57,596 nt of DNA. It comes from Prevotella sp. (GTDB lineage: Bacteria; Bacteroidota; Bacteroidia; Bacteroidales; Bacteroidaceae). Under the pieces are notes generated by a model. It ran no database searches and was not told the DNA's origin. It saw only the letters and a list, made by a program, of their open reading frames with translations. Location: the NCBI GenBank assembly GCA_022641735.1, contig JALCDQ010000011.1, forward strand, positions 1 to 57,596. The letters are read 5' to 3'. This document shows, one piece after another, positions 57,146-57,596 of this stretch; within the stretch, counting starts at the first letter, position 1; each line of letters begins with the position of its first letter. The position numbers and the translations under genes were made by a program.

Positions 57146-57343
57146 TTTGAAAAAGTCTGATTTTGATATAAAAAGCCACTTTTGAGGTTATAAAAAGCGA
57201 TTAATTACCTTGTAAAAGGTAGCTTTTGACCCTCTAAACAACGACTAATAGCCTCGACATTTGGCCTAATAAGCTCCTCGTTTGGCCAAACGTGCCTATA
57301 CAAAAGGCCAAACGTCCAATGTCAAAGAACGTTTTTGCATATT
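57146..57343. repeat. 22-nt-phased palindrome array D
   Basis: Units start at 57168, 57190, 57212, 57234, 57256, 57278, 57300 and 57322, exactly 22 nt apart; a weaker one at 57146 precedes them. The first three are of the TAAAA...TTTTnAC kind. Later ones contain the CGTTTGGCCAAACG palindrome (57279-57292) and AAAAGGCCAAACGTC, shared with the long palindrome of array A. It lies in the 848-bp stretch after the fructokinase gene, where I see no convincing gene. Confidence 0.75.
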
Positions 57344-57536
57344 TTATTAGTAACTTGCATAAAAGTTGCAAGCCGTTTTAAGTTAATTTGTTAACGATTT
57401 ATTGGACTGCTGGGGAAGAGTTCCAGCCTGACTGGCAATTTTTCCTGAGCAGCACACAGATAGTTCTCCATCTCAGGCAATATCATATTTTCTGTTACTT
57501 AGCAAAGTTGCGACGCAGTTTTTCATAAAAAGAAAA

Positions 57537-57566
57537 AAGGAGCTGTGAAAAACTTCACAACTCCTT
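57537..57566 (-). terminator. Rho-independent terminator for a minus-strand gene at the right edge
   Basis: A 13-bp stem with one G-T type mismatch (AAGGAGCTGTGAA with TTCACAACTCCTT) and 4-nt loop is followed on the minus strand by a T-run (57538-57533). It would end a transcript entering from beyond the window. Confidence 0.75.
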
Positions 57567-57578
57567 GATTTATAAATG

Positions 57579-57596
57579 TAGCGGGGGTGGGCCACG
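57579..57596 (-). tRNA. Probable 3' end of a tRNA, cut by the window edge
   Basis: Read on the minus strand, the last 18 nt can be parsed as a T-loop remainder (CGTGG), a 3' T-stem strand (CCCAC), a 7-nt acceptor strand (CCCCGCT) and discriminator A. The intrinsic terminator begins 12 nt further on. The body of the molecule is outside the window, so identity is unknown and another RNA or coding end is possible. Confidence 0.35.

Overview
The window is Bacteroidota chromosome, most likely Bacteroidales and Prevotellaceae-like. The grounds are SusC/SusD pairs, a FecR/ECF-sigma pair, a hybrid two-component regulator, gldH, a purH-mreBCD-mrdA-rodA cluster, surface lipoproteins with acidic residues after the lipobox Cys, and promoters of the Bacteroidetes type (TTTG, about 20 nt, TAnnTTTG). 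No insertion sequence, phage module, rRNA or CRISPR array is visible. The species is not assigned.

Layout. 1-94 is the cut N-terminus of a divergent secreted protein. 261-4371 holds two exported glycosidases (GH65, GH97). 4904-16226 (minus strand) is a polysaccharide utilisation locus: ECF sigma, FecR anti-sigma, SusC with an STN signalling domain, SusD, a catalytically dead GH18-like protein, a DUF1735+LamG protein split by one in-frame TAG, an active-looking GH18 endo-beta-N-acetylglucosaminidase and an Ig-like lipoprotein. It resembles host N-glycan loci of Bacteroides. 16577-20817 is an operon of a sugar transporter, a mannose-6-phosphate-isomerase-like protein and an (alpha/alpha)6-barrel hydrolase, facing an AraC-type regulator across a mirror-symmetric divergent promoter. 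This plausibly handles the mannose released by the locus.

22371-26085 (metF, holB, ricT-like, gldH) converges on the cell-shape cluster 26101-32442. Next come phosphate transport (PiT plus DUF47), an NDH-2, a tannase-like esterase, a repeat-rich AT island (about 37.56-38.43 kb), an ECF-sigma/membrane-protein/Spy-like envelope operon and a PBP4-type peptidase.

41756-44418 is an arsenic operon (ArsR, CxxC redox protein, permease, Acr3) with two copies of a putative ArsR operator. 44842-56748 is a fructan locus of the B. thetaiotaomicron type: a hybrid sensor with a sugar-binding periplasmic domain, SusC/SusD, GH32 fructanase, a transporter paralogous to the first one, and fructokinase. A perfect 16-bp inverted repeat lies upstream of its susC promoter. 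The right edge appears to cut the 3' end of a tRNA.

The least explained structure is a family of intergenic arrays at five transcription-unit boundaries (about 4.6, 16.5, 22.1, 37.95 and 57.2 kb). They are built from imperfect 19-bp palindromes spaced at 22 nt, usually exactly. The units differ in sequence but share a small vocabulary of half-sites. At 4.67 kb the array contains a 62-bp near-perfect palindrome.
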